5,854 bases of DNA from Bacteroidota bacterium (GTDB lineage: Bacteria; Bacteroidota; Bacteroidia; UKL13-3), in assembly GCA_018883485.1 (NCBI GenBank), contig VEQB01000156.1:1-5854 (forward strand). The letters run 5' to 3'. Positions 5,722 to 5,854 of the stretch are shown here, piece by piece (position 1 is the first letter of the stretch; each line of letters opens with the position of its first letter). Under the pieces are notes generated by a model. That model had not been told where the DNA came from. It saw nothing but the letters and a program-made list of their open reading frames with translations, and did not search any database. Position numbers and translations under genes: made by a program.

Positions 5722-5854
5722 ATGCGTTTTAAGACCACAGATTTAATAAGCGAATTTACTTTTAAAACCAGTAGAAGCGGCGGGGCAGGTGGGCAACATG
5801 TAAATAAAGTTTCTAGTAAAGTGCAATTATTATTTAATATAAGCCAATCTAATC
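5722..5854 (+). CDS. arfB: Alternative ribosome-rescue factor / peptidyl-tRNA hydrolase ArfB, N-terminus (partial)
   Basis: The plus strand opens at ATG 5722 and is open to the right edge for 44 codons. It begins MRFKTTDLISEFTFKTSRSG and carries the GGQ motif at residues 24-26 within GAGGQHVNKVSSKVQL, the catalytic signature of class I release factor-like hydrolases. The GGQ lies about 25 residues from the N-terminus with no codon-recognition domain before it, which marks ArfB (YaeJ/ICT1 type) and not RF1 or RF2. ArfB enters the A site of stalled ribosomes and releases the nascent peptide from tRNA. The C-terminal basic tail is outside the window. The gene is oriented away from the restriction island and is likely ordinary chromosome. 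A promoter lies immediately upstream. Confidence 0.9.
   Translation, partial: MRFKTTDLISEFTFKTSRSGGAGGQHVNKVSSKVQLLFNISQSN

Noticed and set aside
1..5854. CRISPR array, tRNA, rRNA or insertion-sequence transposase
   Set aside because: No regularly spaced repeats, cloverleaf, rRNA-like text, transposase motifs or terminal inverted repeats were seen on either strand.

Overview
The window looks like part of a chromosome of a Bacteroidota bacterium. It is AT-rich, its genes lack clear Shine-Dalgarno sites, and two promoters fit the Bacteroidetes -33/-7 form (TTTG, about 17-20 nt, TAnnTTTG). The genus cannot be read from it. Everything from 1 to about 5640 is on the minus strand; the last 130 bases start a gene on the plus strand.

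Read in transcription order (right to left), the island holds: a 5'-truncated ATPase-like fragment (5629-5255) ending at a strong intrinsic terminator (5199-5162); a promoter and an overlapping inverted-repeat operator (5101-5056); an XRE-family regulator (5041-4736); hsdM (4699-3083); hsdS (3099-2098), whose C-terminal end lies in another frame (2113-1898); a decayed copy of the hsdR 5' end (1895-1761); a Schlafen AlbA_2/GHKL ATPase gene (1757-297); a possible 57-codon ORF (267-94); and the start of an intact hsdR (97-1), which leaves the window. On the right, a partial arfB (ribosome-rescue hydrolase, 5722-5854, plus strand) marks likely core genome.

Together this is a type I restriction-modification operon (regulator, M, S, R) with an accessory AlbA_2/GHKL gene sitting between hsdS and hsdR. 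HsdM and HsdS form the methyltransferase; HsdR adds ATP-driven translocation and cleavage. The XRE protein probably represses its own operon, since the operator overlaps the -7 element. Two things stand out. The hsdS frame break sits on a TTTAAAG heptamer that would restore the full 400-residue protein by a -1 shift. The accessory gene is flanked by two diverged copies of the hsdR 5' end, only the distal one intact, which suggests that recombination with a related locus brought in the accessory gene and a second hsdR.
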